NCBI GenBank assembly: GCA_021163925.1
Contig: JAGGTD010000003.1
Location: 1 to 55,955, forward strand
Length of the DNA stretch: 55,955 nt
From: Nitrososphaerota archaeon
GTDB taxonomy: Archaea > Thermoproteota > Nitrososphaeria_A > Caldarchaeales > Wolframiiraptoraceae
Reading direction: 5' to 3'
Positions 32,875-41,530 of the stretch are shown here, one piece after another (the first letter of the stretch is position 1; each line of letters opens with the position of its first letter). The notes beneath the pieces were generated by a model. It saw nothing but the letters and a program-made list of their open reading frames with translations, made no database searches and had not been told where the DNA came from. A program made the position numbers and the translations under genes.

Positions 32875-33363
32875 TTGAGGAGAACTCTCCTAATCGATGC
32901 GGAAAAGTGTACGGGTTGTAGACTCTGCGAACTGGTCTGCTCATTTCAACATTACAAGGTCTTCAATCCAAGGAGATCTAGGATAACGGTGATAAGGGAT
33001 GAGGAGAAGGGAGTATTCATTCCAATGACGTGCCTTCAATGCGAAGATCCTCCATGCATGAAGACCTGTCCAACCCACGCGATCTATAGGGATGAGAATG
33101 GGGCGATTAGAATAGACTATGAGAAGTGTATAGGCTGCAAACTCTGCATAATGTACTGCCCATTCGGCGGAATCTCGATAGATCCCGTCACCATGAAGGT
33201 GATAAAATGCGATCTATGCGGAGGCGATCCAGAGTGTGTGAAGTACTGTCCGAAGGGAGCCATACAGTATGTTAGGGTGGATGAGGTTGGGGTCAAGAAG
33301 AGGATCGAGGGTGCCAAGAAGATTCATGAGAGGATTAAGGTGATCATGGGAGGTGAATCTTAG
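32875..33363 (+). CDS. Four-cluster [4Fe-4S] ferredoxin subunit, AOR partner 1
   Basis: Electron-transfer subunit of 162 residues resembling AorA/YdhY/HycB-type proteins. Sixteen cysteines form four motifs: CTGCRLCELVC, CLQCEDPPCMKTC, CIGCKLCIMYC and CDLCGGDPECVKYC, enough for four [4Fe-4S] clusters. No signal peptide, so it is cytoplasmic. Start TTG follows a clear promoter. The stop is two bases before the AOR ATG, so it is the direct redox partner of AOR 1. The second ferredoxin in this cluster keeps identical motif spacing, marking the pair as duplicates. Confidence 0.9.
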   Translation: MRRTLLIDAEKCTGCRLCELVCSFQHYKVFNPRRSRITVIRDEEKGVFIPMTCLQCEDPPCMKTCPTHAIYRDENGAIRIDYEKCIGCKLCIMYCPFGGISIDPVTMKVIKCDLCGGDPECVKYCPKGAIQYVRVDEVGVKKRIEGAKKIHERIKVIMGGES

Positions 33364-33365
33364 AG

Positions 33366-35300
33366 ATGTATAAGGGATATGCGGGGAGAATACTCCGCGT
33401 AGACCTAACGTCCAGAAGCGTCAAGGTGGAGCCGTTGCCGGATGGATTGGCGTTAAACTATCTGGGCGGGACGGGGTTCGCCTCCAGAATCCTCTGGGAT
33501 GAGGTGAACGCCGATACAGATCCACTAAGCCCGGAGAACGTCTTGATAATAGCGACAGGGCCCGTGAATGGAACAGCCTTCCCGCCATCCGGGAGATATA
33601 TGATGGCCTCAAAGTCTCCCTTAACAGGTATCTGGAGCGAGTCCCACGTCGGAGGCCACCTTGGACCAGAGCTGAAGTACGCAGGCTACGATATGATAGT
33701 CGTGAAGGGTCGAAGCTCTGAACCCGTATACCTGATGATCGATGATGATAGGGTTGAGGTTAGGGATGCCAAGAACATCTGGGGTAAGGATACGAGGGAG
33801 ACCGTGAAGACCCTATGGGATGAGCTTGGAGATAGATCGTTTAAGATCGCATGCATAGGGCCTGCCGGCGAAAACCTGGTCAAGATCTCCTCAGTCATCT
33901 CGGAGATGGGGAGGGCGGCTGCTAGAACGGGTATAGGAGCGGTCTGGGGTAGTAAGAGGCTCAAGGCAATAACGGTCAGGGGCTCAAGGGACATCGAGGT
34001 AGCCGATCCCGATGGATTCATGCAGCTCGTTAAGGAGTCGATCCGAATGTGCACCGAGGAGTTCTTCGGGAAGGCGGCTCAAGACACGCTTGGAAAGTAT
34101 GGAACTCCATGCTTGGTCGAGATGCTCAACTCGATTGGAAGGCTTCCGACAAAGAACCATTGGACAGGGGTCTTCGATAAGGCCAGCCTAATAGGCGGAG
34201 AGGCCATAAGGAGCAGGTATAGGTTTGCTCAAGCGCCATGCATGGCCTGCGTGATCCAATGTGGGTACATATCATATATTCGACATGGAAAATATGCTGG
34301 GACGATCACAAAAGGGCCTGAGTACGAGTCGATCTTCGCCCTCGGATCAAACTGCCTAGTCTCAGATATCGAGGCCATAATCCACATGAACATGCTCTGC
34401 AACCTCTATGGACTCGACACGATCTCGACTGGGAAGACTCTTTCATGGGCGATGGAATGCTATGAGCATGGACTCCTGACGAAGGATGATCTAGATGGGA
34501 CAGAGCTTAGGTGGGGGGATGTAGAGGCGATGATAAAGCTGATAGAGAAGATCGCGAGGAGGGATGGGGTTGGAGACATCTTGGCCGAGGGTGCTAAGAG
34601 GGCTTCGGAGAAGATTGGGAGAGGAACCGAGAAATATGTGATCCACGTCAAGGGGATGGAGGTCTCAGGCCAAGATCCGAGAGCACATAAATCCGCAGGC
34701 CTATCCCTCGCGATAGCGGTTAGAGGTGCAGATCACCTAAGAGCGTTATCCTCGATAGAGGAGCTTGGATTCACCCAGATAGTCGCCGATCGATATGGTG
34801 AGGATAAGGCCGACGCGTTGAGCGATAGGCTTAGCGAGGAGTATAAGGGCTTCCTGATAAAGGATATCGAGGACTTATACGCGATAACAGACTCCTTAAT
34901 CGTGTGCAAGTATGGGACCATGTGGCCTCCAATCTACTACTTCGACCACTTCGCCAAGCTCATACCACTCCTAACCGGGATGAAGGAGTATGGTGATGTG
35001 AGCTATGTCAGGCTCGTGGCCGAGAGGATATCGAATCTTAGGAGGTGTTTCAACGTGAGGGAGGGGATAACGAGAAGGGATGAGAACCTGCCCAAGAGAT
35101 TTACCGAGGAGCCCATGCCCCATGGACCAGCGAAGGGCCATGTCTGCAACCTCGAACCAATGCTCCGAGAATATTATCAATATAGGAGGTGGGATTATGA
35201 GACGGGTCTACCATATAGGGAGACGTTGGAGGAGCTCGGCCTAAAGGATGTCGCGGATGAGCTTGAGGCCATGGGGAGGGTTAAGAGGAGGGAGGGCTAA
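33366..35300 (+). CDS. aor: Tungsten-type aldehyde:ferredoxin oxidoreductase family protein, AOR 1
   Basis: Catalytic tungstopterin (or molybdopterin) subunit, 644 residues. The N-terminus YKGYAGRILRVDLT and GGTGFASRILWDEV are family marks. Cluster cysteines are C292-x2-C295-x3-C299 (CMACVIQC) and C514. Pterin-binding motifs NLYGLDT (346-352) and DSLIVCK are present, and SPLTGIWSESHVGGHLGPELKYAG forms the N-terminal cofactor site. The canonical pocket stretch here reads SGQDPRAHKSAG and VRGADHLRAL. Substrate is not readable, and family members oxidise aldehydes, reduce acids or work on aromatic thioesters. Context suggests a nucleobase or ureide step. Confidence 0.92.
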   Translation: MYKGYAGRILRVDLTSRSVKVEPLPDGLALNYLGGTGFASRILWDEVNADTDPLSPENVLIIATGPVNGTAFPPSGRYMMASKSPLTGIWSESHVGGHLGPELKYAGYDMIVVKGRSSEPVYLMIDDDRVEVRDAKNIWGKDTRETVKTLWDELGDRSFKIACIGPAGENLVKISSVISEMGRAAARTGIGAVWGSKRLKAITVRGSRDIEVADPDGFMQLVKESIRMCTEEFFGKAAQDTLGKYGTPCLVEMLNSIGRLPTKNHWTGVFDKASLIGGEAIRSRYRFAQAPCMACVIQCGYISYIRHGKYAGTITKGPEYESIFALGSNCLVSDIEAIIHMNMLCNLYGLDTISTGKTLSWAMECYEHGLLTKDDLDGTELRWGDVEAMIKLIEKIARRDGVGDILAEGAKRASEKIGRGTEKYVIHVKGMEVSGQDPRAHKSAGLSLAIAVRGADHLRALSSIEELGFTQIVADRYGEDKADALSDRLSEEYKGFLIKDIEDLYAITDSLIVCKYGTMWPPIYYFDHFAKLIPLLTGMKEYGDVSYVRLVAERISNLRRCFNVREGITRRDENLPKRFTEEPMPHGPAKGHVCNLEPMLREYYQYRRWDYETGLPYRETLEELGLKDVADELEAMGRVKRREG

Positions 35301-36461
35301 ATGGTGGACATATCGGTTGAGATCGCTGGGATAAAGCTCAGAAACCCCGTCCTAACGGCGGCTGGCCCACCATCGAGGGATGCCGAGGCGTTGATTAAGG
35401 CGGCTGAGGGCGGTGCAGGTGGATTGGTCGCGAAGACTATAAGCTTGAAGCCCGCCGAAGTCCCCAGACCATGCCTATCGGTCGTGAATCGAGAGTACTC
35501 GGTGAGGATCCCGGGATTCAAGACCTATACCACGTGTGGGTTTCTGAACGTGGAGCTTTGGTCGGATATACCGTATCAGAGGTGGGTTGAGCGCGAGTAT
35601 TCTCTTGTGAAGGAGAAGACGGGATTACCGTTGATAGCCAGCATAGGATATACTCCGGAGGAGGTCTCGAAGCTTGGGAGGCTCGTTGAGAAAGCTGGGG
35701 TCGATGGGATAGAGTTCTCAACCCATTACATAGGATTCGATCCAAAGCCGATTAGGGAGGTCGCTAAAGCCCTTAGAGAATCCGTTGAGATCCCCATCTT
35801 CGCCAAGCTCAGCCCCCATCTCCCAGACATAACTCCATTCGCAAAGGCGGTCGAGCCATACGTGGACGGCATAGTCGCGATAAACACCTATGGCCCAACC
35901 CTCCACATAGACATAGAGACCGGGAAACCACTACTCGGAGGGAAGAATGGATATGGATGGCTATCAGGGCCAGCTCTAAAACCAATAGCCGTCAGATATG
36001 TCGCCGATATAGCTAGAGCGGTTAAGGTTCCAGTCATAGGTGTCGGGGGGATAATGTCTGGGAGGGATGCGGTCGAGCACATAATGGCGGGAGCATCCGC
36101 GGTCGAGATATGCACTGGAGCGATCCTAGAGGGGCCGGGGATCTATGGGAGGGTTGCACATGAGGTCGAGGAGTTCCTAAAGACCCATGGATATGGCTCG
36201 ATCGAGGACATAAGGGGCATGGCCTTAAAATGGCTCCCCGAGAAACCGTTAAGAACCACACCCCTGCCGCCTAAGGTAGATCCGGAGAAATGCACGGGCT
36301 GTAGGATATGTGAGAGGGCATGCATCTATGAAGCCATAGAGATGGTCAAGGATCCGAGGACTGGGAAACTGATCGCGAAGACGATCGAGGAGAAATGCTA
36401 TGGATGCGGGCTCTGCGTGAGTATATGTCCGACGAGGGCGAGATACTTTGAGGAGGAATGA
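35301..36461 (+). CDS. PreA-like dihydropyrimidine/dihydroorotate dehydrogenase-fold flavoprotein with two [4Fe-4S] clusters
   Basis: FMN TIM-barrel protein of 386 residues with a ferredoxin tail. The barrel opens VEIAGIKLRNPVLTAAGPPS, has KTISLKPAE, AKLSPHLPDITPFAKAV, and phosphate site PVIGVGGIMSGRDAVEHIMAGASAVEICT, as in PreA and DHODH. The tail has CTGCRICERAC and CYGCGLCVSIC for two clusters. In the active-site loop, where DHODH class 1 and PreA have NLSCPH or similar, this protein reads EFSTHYIGF (138-146) with no cysteine. It sits between two ferredoxin-AOR pairs with zero and three base gaps, so it works with them, perhaps reducing or oxidising a ring C=C. It may play the part YgfK plays in bacterial clusters. 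Confidence 0.85.
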   Translation: MVDISVEIAGIKLRNPVLTAAGPPSRDAEALIKAAEGGAGGLVAKTISLKPAEVPRPCLSVVNREYSVRIPGFKTYTTCGFLNVELWSDIPYQRWVEREYSLVKEKTGLPLIASIGYTPEEVSKLGRLVEKAGVDGIEFSTHYIGFDPKPIREVAKALRESVEIPIFAKLSPHLPDITPFAKAVEPYVDGIVAINTYGPTLHIDIETGKPLLGGKNGYGWLSGPALKPIAVRYVADIARAVKVPVIGVGGIMSGRDAVEHIMAGASAVEICTGAILEGPGIYGRVAHEVEEFLKTHGYGSIEDIRGMALKWLPEKPLRTTPLPPKVDPEKCTGCRICERACIYEAIEMVKDPRTGKLIAKTIEEKCYGCGLCVSICPTRARYFEEE

Positions 36462-36464
36462 GAT

Positions 36465-36986
36465 TTGAAGCTCCTCATAATAGACTATGATCTATGCTCT
36501 GGTTGCAGGGTCTGCGAGCTCATATGCTCCATGGAGCACGCGGGGGTCTTCAAACCATCGGTCTCAAGGATAAGGGTCGTGAAGAACGATAAGCTGAGCA
36601 TAGACGTGCCCCTAGTCTGCATCCAATGCGAGAGCCCGACATGCGTGAACATCTGCCCAGCCAACGCGTTGAGCAAGGATAAGGAGACTGGGATAGTGAG
36701 GCTAGACCCAGATAAATGCATCGGCTGCAACCTCTGCATATTGAAGTGCCCATATCATGGAGTCTTCAAGACCCCTGATGGAGTCGTCGTGAAGTGCGAT
36801 CTATGTGGAGGAGATCCGAGATGCGTCAAATACTGTCCAACCGGAGCCTTACAATATGTTGAAGAGTCGCCCGAAACTAAGGCTAAGAGGGAGAAATCCA
36901 AGGAAAAGCTCCTAAAACTTCTAAGAGAATATGAATTGGAGAAGCCCGCCTTGAGGATTGCGAGGGTTGGAGGGAGCGGGGCTTGA
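36465..36986 (+). CDS. Four-cluster [4Fe-4S] ferredoxin subunit, AOR partner 2
   Basis: Duplicate of the first ferredoxin subunit, 173 residues. Motifs CSGCRVCELIC, CIQCESPTCVNIC, CIGCNLCILKC and CDLCGGDPRCVKYC give sixteen cysteine ligands in the same spacing. The C-terminus is longer and charged (ETKAKREKSKEKLLKLLREY), perhaps a docking helix. TTG start three bases after the PreA-like gene; its stop overlaps the TTG start of AOR 2 in TTGA. Transfers electrons between AOR 2 and an unidentified acceptor, possibly the PreA-like protein. Confidence 0.9.
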   Translation: MKLLIIDYDLCSGCRVCELICSMEHAGVFKPSVSRIRVVKNDKLSIDVPLVCIQCESPTCVNICPANALSKDKETGIVRLDPDKCIGCNLCILKCPYHGVFKTPDGVVVKCDLCGGDPRCVKYCPTGALQYVEESPETKAKREKSKEKLLKLLREYELEKPALRIARVGGSGA

Positions 36987-38896
36987 AGTATAAGGGATAT
37001 GTCGGCAGATATGCTTTAATTGATCTGACGAGACAGTCGATCCATATCGAGCCACTGAATGAGGGGCTTGCGAGAAACTATATCGGTGGAAGCGGTTTCG
37101 CCGCCAGAATCCTCTACGACATGCTCAAACCCGGGATAGATCCATTAAGCCCTGAAAATGTGGTGGTCGTCGCGACAGGTCCGTTAACCGGAACCCTATG
37201 GCCCACTACTGGGAGATATATGATGGCGTCGAAGTCCCCGTTGACTAGGATCTGGGGTGAGAGCCATGCTGGAGGACACTTCGGCCCAGAGCTCAAGTAT
37301 GCTGGATTCGATTATCTCGTGATAACTGGTAGGGGTGAAAGGCCGACCTACATCTACATCGATAACGGGAGGATCGAGCTTAGGAGGGCTGAACATCTAT
37401 GGGGGTTAAACGTCCACGAGGCGACGGACGCCATTAAGGAGGAGACCGATCCAAACGCGCACGTGGCATGCATAGGTCAGGCGGGAGAAAACCTAGTTAG
37501 GTTCGCCTCAGTGATAAGCGACTATCATAGAGCTCATGGGAGGACCGGTGTGGGAGCTGTTTGGGGAAGTAAGAGGCTCAAGGCCATAGCCGTTAGGGGG
37601 GATGGGGAGATTGAGGTCGCGGACCCGGAAAAGTTCATGGAACTCGTCGATGATGCTCATGAAAGGGTTCTAAAGCATCCACAGGCTAGAGACCTCGCAA
37701 AGTATGGAACACCGCTACTGGTTGGATATAAGCAGTCGATAGGAGAGTTCCCTACAAAGAACCATTGGACGGGAGTCTTCGATGGTGCGAAGGAGCTCAT
37801 GGCCGAGGTGTTGAAGGAGAGGTTTTGGGTGAGGGATAGGGCTTGCTTCTCATGCAGGGTTCAATGCAAGAAGGTATACACGGTTAGGGAGGGGAGATAT
37901 GCTGGAATAGTGTCCGAGGGGCCTGAATACGAGGGAATATACTCATTTGGATCAAATCTGGGAAACTCCGACTTCCCATCGATCTTCTACGCAAACTACC
38001 TCTGCAACAACTATGGACTAGACGCCATATCAACTGGATGCGTGATCGCCTTCCTAACCGAGTGCGTTGAGCGTGGGATAGTCGGTAGGGATGAGGTTGA
38101 TTGTCTCGACCTCAAATGGGGAAATCATGAGGCGTTCATCGAGCTAATCCACAAGATAGCGAAGCGTGAGGGTATAGGAGACCTCCTAGCTGAGGGGGTT
38201 AAGAGGGCGTCTGAGAAGATTGGGAGAGGCTCAGAATACTACGCGATCCACGTAAAGGGATTGGAGGTCTCAGGCCAAGATGGGAGAACCCATAGATCGA
38301 TAGGATTGAGCCACGCGGTCGCAAGCAGGGGCGCAGACCATCTGAGAGGACTCGTCACCGTCGACCAGCTTGGATATGAGGAGATAGCGGCGAAGAGGTG
38401 GGGTAGGGATAAGCTCCCAGACATATGCAACCCATATAGTGAGAAGTGGAAGGCCTTAGCAGTCAAGACAACCGAGGATGTCTACGCGGTGAGGGATCTA
38501 TTGATAGTATGCTGGTATACGGTCTCATGGCCTCCGATCTACTGGATCGAGGACTTCGCCAAGATACTTCCAGCCGCGACCGGAGAGGAGGCATTTGGAA
38601 GGGTTGAGGAGCTCTTGAAGATAGGCGAGAGGGTCGTGAATCTTGAGAGGTGCTTCAACGTTAGGGAGGGGATAACGAGGAAGGATGACAGGCTTCCGAG
38701 GAGATTCATCGAGGAACCCATGCCCGAGGGGCCTGGAAAGGGTCAAACCGTCAATCTCGACTTAATGCTGGATGAATACTATGATTTGAGGGGATGGGAT
38801 AGGGAGACCGGGATACCGAGGAAGGAAACCCTTGAGAGGCTTGGGCTCATCAAGGAGATCGAGGACTTGAGGAGGATGGGAAGGCTTCCAGAATAA
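36983..38896 (+). CDS. aor: Tungsten-type aldehyde:ferredoxin oxidoreductase family protein, AOR 2
   Basis: 637 residues, closely related to AOR 1. Cluster cysteines C288, C291, C295 (CFSCRVQC) and C510; pterin motifs NNYGLDA (near 345-351) and RDLLIVC. The pocket segment is SGQDGRTHRSIGLS followed by SRGADHLRGL, and the N-terminal site is SPLTRIWGESHAGGHFGPELKYAG. Residue differences from AOR 1 at these places suggest a related but different substrate. It is coupled to its ferredoxin and followed after nine bases by an amidohydrolase, so the oxidation product or its precursor may be handled by that enzyme. Confidence 0.92.
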   Translation: MKYKGYVGRYALIDLTRQSIHIEPLNEGLARNYIGGSGFAARILYDMLKPGIDPLSPENVVVVATGPLTGTLWPTTGRYMMASKSPLTRIWGESHAGGHFGPELKYAGFDYLVITGRGERPTYIYIDNGRIELRRAEHLWGLNVHEATDAIKEETDPNAHVACIGQAGENLVRFASVISDYHRAHGRTGVGAVWGSKRLKAIAVRGDGEIEVADPEKFMELVDDAHERVLKHPQARDLAKYGTPLLVGYKQSIGEFPTKNHWTGVFDGAKELMAEVLKERFWVRDRACFSCRVQCKKVYTVREGRYAGIVSEGPEYEGIYSFGSNLGNSDFPSIFYANYLCNNYGLDAISTGCVIAFLTECVERGIVGRDEVDCLDLKWGNHEAFIELIHKIAKREGIGDLLAEGVKRASEKIGRGSEYYAIHVKGLEVSGQDGRTHRSIGLSHAVASRGADHLRGLVTVDQLGYEEIAAKRWGRDKLPDICNPYSEKWKALAVKTTEDVYAVRDLLIVCWYTVSWPPIYWIEDFAKILPAATGEEAFGRVEELLKIGERVVNLERCFNVREGITRKDDRLPRRFIEEPMPEGPGKGQTVNLDLMLDEYYDLRGWDRETGIPRKETLERLGLIKEIEDLRRMGRLPE

Positions 38897-38905
38897 GGGT
38901 GAGCC

Positions 38906-40249
38906 ATGGCCTCTAAGAACCTCTTGATCAAGGGCGGGACTATAGTCACGATGGATCGGGAGCGGAGGATAATCGAGGATGGAGCAATATTGGTCGAGGA
39001 TGGGAGGATAACGTCTATCGGAAAGGCGGATGAGTTTGGGGGAGAGAAGGCTGATAGAGTAATAGATGCGTCGGGAAAATACATCTTTCCAGGATTTATA
39101 AACTGCCACACCCACATGTTCCAAGTCCTCCTAAGAGATGTGGCCATGGACATGGTCCTCCTAGACTGGCTCAAGACCTCGATCTGGCCTAGTATAAGAC
39201 ATCTGAGGGAGGAAGACATCTACATAGCTGCTAAGCTCGGGATAATCGAGAACATCAGATCTGGGGTGACATGCATAGTCGATAACCAGTATCCCAGAAA
39301 CTATGAAGCATCGATAAGGGCCATGCACGAGTCTGGGATAAGAGGAGTTCTAGCATGTGGATACTATGAGATCAACGTCCCAGAGGATTTGAGGATGGAT
39401 GCGGATAAAGCCTTGAAGATATGCGAGGAGGTGATCAGGAGATGGCATGGGAGGGATGAGGGGAGGTTGAGGGTGTGTCCGGCTCCGATGCATCCATGCT
39501 TCGCCTCAAAGGAACTCCTACTGAAGTCCAAGGAGCTCGCGGACAAGTATCATACATATCTACACGTGCATACGGCTGAGAGCGTGAAGGATGTCGAGCT
39601 ACTTAAGCAGATGACCGGGAAGACCGATGTAGAATACCTCCATGAGCTTGGAATACTCGATGAGAGATTTCACGCCGTCCACGCGGTTCAGGTATCGCCG
39701 GGGGAGATGAGAATGCTCGCATCGGCTCACGCGAACATAATCCACAACCCAATCAGCAACGCATACACCGGAGCTGGGGTCGCCCCAATTCCAGAATATC
39801 TAAGGCTTGGATGTAACGTCGCCCTCGGGACCGATGGCCCGGCCAGCGGAGGGAATCACGACTTCCTCCAATCCATGAAGTTCACGGCCTTGATCCATAA
39901 GGGGTTTAGGAGGGATCCAACAGTCATGAGGGTCTCGGAGATATTGGAGATGGCGACGATAAATGGGGCCAAGGCTCTTGGAATGGAGGATGAGCTAGGA
40001 TCTCTTGAGGCTGGGAAGAGGGCGGACCTAATCATATTGGATCTCCATAAGCCTCACACCGTATACGTCCATGACCCGATCGCAAATCTAGTATATGCTG
40101 CGACGAGCGAGAACATCGAGACAGTCATAGTCGATGGCGAGATCTTGATGGAGGATAGGAGGATAACCTACATCGATGAGGAGGAGGTCATGGCTGAGGC
40201 CTCAAAGGTCGCGGAGAGGTTGATGGAAAGGTTTTCAAGACGTGGCTAA
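38906..40249 (+). CDS. Amidohydrolase of the Atz/Trz (deaminase) family
   Basis: Mononuclear metal deaminase or hydrolase, 447 residues. Metal ligands are HTH in FINCHTHMFQ, His in HVHTAESV, His in FHAVHAVQVS and Asp in ALGTDGPASGG. The nearest named groups are S-adenosylhomocysteine/methylthioadenosine deaminases, guanine deaminases and chlorohydrolases, which act on amino- or chloro-substituted purine- and triazine-like rings. It lies in the AOR operon, so deamination of an aminopurine or similar base is the best guess. Its first 60 residues are strikingly like those of the SsnA-like protein encoded at 41531-42895 on the other strand (both contain MDRERRIIEDG), so the two are paralogues. 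Confidence 0.82.
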   Translation: MASKNLLIKGGTIVTMDRERRIIEDGAILVEDGRITSIGKADEFGGEKADRVIDASGKYIFPGFINCHTHMFQVLLRDVAMDMVLLDWLKTSIWPSIRHLREEDIYIAAKLGIIENIRSGVTCIVDNQYPRNYEASIRAMHESGIRGVLACGYYEINVPEDLRMDADKALKICEEVIRRWHGRDEGRLRVCPAPMHPCFASKELLLKSKELADKYHTYLHVHTAESVKDVELLKQMTGKTDVEYLHELGILDERFHAVHAVQVSPGEMRMLASAHANIIHNPISNAYTGAGVAPIPEYLRLGCNVALGTDGPASGGNHDFLQSMKFTALIHKGFRRDPTVMRVSEILEMATINGAKALGMEDELGSLEAGKRADLIILDLHKPHTVYVHDPIANLVYAATSENIETVIVDGEILMEDRRITYIDEEEVMAEASKVAERLMERFSRRG

Positions 40250-40268
40250 GGGAGATTGATTTGAGATA

Positions 40269-41528
40269 ATGGCGTATGTAACCCATCTAAGATGTTCGAG
40301 GTGTGGCTCCGAGTATAGGCTTGAGGATGGGAAGGTTATCTGCGATAGGGATGACCTCGGACGCCTAGACATCTACTACGACTATGAGGCGATCTCAAGA
40401 ACCCTGACGAAAGAGGCTCTTGAGAAGAGGAGGGGCGGGGTCTGGAGATACTTTGAACTATTACCCGTGTCTAGGAGGTCTTCTATCGTGAGCCTCGGCG
40501 AGGGTGGGACTCCGATGATAAGATCTGAACGACTTTCCAGGCATCTCGGCTTAAAGAACCTATACCTGAAGGATGAGACGAGGAATCCAACAGCTTCCTT
40601 CAAGGATAGATCTATGACTGTTGGGGTATCGAAGGCGGTGGAGCTTGGGGTTAAGAAGACCTGCACAGCTTCGAGTGGAAATGCGGCCGCAGCCCTCGCA
40701 GCATACTCGGCCAAGGCCGGGCTAGAGTGCTATGCATTCGTCTTAGAGGAGGCGTCGATCGGGAAGATCTCCCAGCTCCAGCTCTATGGTGCGAAGGTGT
40801 TTAGAGTTAGGAGGGTTGAGGAGGGGGTTGATCCAACGGTCCAGCTACTCAGGCTCGTAGTCAAGAACTATGGCTGGTATCCATGCCCAAGCTTCGGGCC
40901 ATTCAACCCATATCAGGTTGAGGGGCCTAAGACGATATCATATGAGATCGTTGAGCAGCTTGGCTGGAGGATTCCAGACTGGATACTCATCCCAACAGGC
41001 TCTTCATGTCTCTTGGCCGGGATCTGGAAGGGGCTTAGAGACTACTATGAACTGGGCTGGATAGATCATCTTCCAAGATTGGCGGCGATCCAGTCCACTG
41101 GAAACGCGCCGTTTGTGAGGGCGTTTAAGGAGGGGATGGATCCGATGAATATAGAGCCTTGGAGGAATCCGAGGACGGTTGCGAGCGGGTTGATGGACCC
41201 ATATCCATGGGATGGAGACGCCGGCCTAATCGCCTTGAAGGAGACCGATGGTGTGGCCGAAGCCGTTCCAGACGATCTAATCCTAGAGGCTCAGAAACTC
41301 TTGGCGTCGATGGAGGGCATGTTCGCCGAGCCATCTGGAGCGGCGGGCTTGGCCGGGGCCATGAAGCTCTTAGAAGATGGGGTCATAGATCCGAGCGATG
41401 AGGTCGTGGTCCTCGTGACCGGCAGCGGCTTAAAGGATCCAGATATAGTTAAGAGTATGTTCGCGGAGCCTCCGATGATAGGTCCGAGCCTTGAGGAGTT
41501 TAGGAGGATGCTGAATCGATTGGGTTGA
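40269..41528 (+). CDS. Threonine synthase-like PLP fold-type II enzyme
   Basis: Pyridoxal-phosphate enzyme of 419 residues. PLP lysine in NPTASFKDRSMTVG, substrate loop SSGNAAAALAAYSAKAG, and phosphate-binding IPTGSSCLLAGIWKGL follow the archaeal threonine synthase pattern. The N-terminal zinc-ribbon-like part has CSRCG but only one of the second cysteine pair (ICDRDD). The plain call is threonine synthase. However, it is the last gene of a catabolic AOR operon, 19 bases after a deaminase, with no threonine-pathway neighbours, so a lyase role comparable to YgeX (diaminopropionate ammonia-lyase, same fold type) is a serious alternative. Confidence 0.75.
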   Translation: MAYVTHLRCSRCGSEYRLEDGKVICDRDDLGRLDIYYDYEAISRTLTKEALEKRRGGVWRYFELLPVSRRSSIVSLGEGGTPMIRSERLSRHLGLKNLYLKDETRNPTASFKDRSMTVGVSKAVELGVKKTCTASSGNAAAALAAYSAKAGLECYAFVLEEASIGKISQLQLYGAKVFRVRRVEEGVDPTVQLLRLVVKNYGWYPCPSFGPFNPYQVEGPKTISYEIVEQLGWRIPDWILIPTGSSCLLAGIWKGLRDYYELGWIDHLPRLAAIQSTGNAPFVRAFKEGMDPMNIEPWRNPRTVASGLMDPYPWDGDAGLIALKETDGVAEAVPDDLILEAQKLLASMEGMFAEPSGAAGLAGAMKLLEDGVIDPSDEVVVLVTGSGLKDPDIVKSMFAEPPMIGPSLEEFRRMLNRLG

Positions 41529-41530
41529 TC

